Below, in pieces: positions 10,940 to 10,974 of a stretch of DNA of 10,974 bases. The position numbers were made by a program, and so were the translations under genes. Under the pieces are notes generated by a model. The model was not told where the DNA came from. It searched no databases and saw only the letters and a program-made list of their open reading frames with translations. Source of the stretch: Tychonema litorale BBK16 (GTDB lineage: Bacteria > Cyanobacteriota > Cyanobacteriia > Cyanobacteriales > Microcoleaceae); NCBI RefSeq assembly GCF_021648855.1, contig NZ_JAKJHX010000155.1, forward strand, positions 1-10,974, given 5' to 3'. Numbering within the stretch: position 1 is the first letter of the stretch; the number at the start of each line of letters is the position of its first letter.

Positions 10940-10974
10940 CTAAAGCCCCGTCCTTCTAGGACGGCTTTATATTA
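10937..10974 (-). mobile_element. Possible right end of an IS200/IS605-type (TnpB) element
   Basis: On the minus strand an imperfect hairpin, TAAAGCCGTCC-TAGAA-GGACGGGGCTTTA with a two-base bulge, stands exactly where Uma2 similarity stops. Bulged subterminal hairpins of this kind close IS200/IS605 elements and the 3' end of TnpB-associated omega RNAs. No transposase or TnpB coding sequence falls in the window, so the call rests on the hairpin and the interrupted gene. A simple terminator is the alternative. Confidence 0.4.

Overview
The window looks like a chromosomal segment of a filamentous cyanobacterium, probably an Oscillatoriales-type genome such as Microcoleus or Oscillatoria. The reasons are the very frequent HIP1-type octamers (GCGATCGC), a crr6 gene (NDH-1 assembly, confined to cyanobacteria and plastids), a GUN4-domain protein, a STAND/NB-ARC ATPase, Uma2-family genes and several classes of palindromic dispersed repeat. 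The species is inferred; none is named by the sequence.

Layout. (1) 1-460: intergenic hairpin, then a Uma2 gene cut off after 47 codons and followed at once by a 130-bp nested palindromic element. (2) 463-1833, minus: a 456-residue NB-ARC/STAND ATPase with an N-terminal helical domain; inverted repeats lie in its upstream region. (3) 2111-3601, plus: a 100-residue ParB-like mini-protein, a 59-residue small protein whose reading frame looks shifted at an A-run, and a membrane-anchored GUN4-domain protein. (4) 3641-7353, minus: a dense toxin-antitoxin island with four intact toxin genes (one PIN/VapC, three RelE/ParE), eight antitoxin-type genes, and two broken vapC genes. Four antitoxins share one N-terminal module but have unrelated C-termini. 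The modules are separated by HIP1-centred tandem repeats with a strict 25-bp period that begin right behind the toxin stop codons. (5) 7552-8037, plus: crr6. (6) 8038-8491: intergenic region with GTAGGGACACGG-type palindromic repeats and several hairpins upstream of fusA. (7) 8492-10576, plus: an EF-G paralogue resembling the redox-sensitive Slr1463 type, closed by a strong bidirectional terminator. (8) 10697-10974, minus: the 3' part of another Uma2 gene, joined to a hairpin that resembles the right end of an IS200/IS605-type element.

Functionally there are housekeeping genes on the right (photosynthetic electron transport assembly and translation) and an accessory, rearranging zone on the left and centre (toxin-antitoxin modules, STAND ATPase, truncated Uma2 genes). 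Repeats, a 202-bp near-identical direct duplication, gene remnants and swapped antitoxin C-termini all indicate repeated recombination within the island. The most interesting signal is the combination of modular antitoxins, conserved -10 boxes and HIP1 arrays abutting toxin stops.
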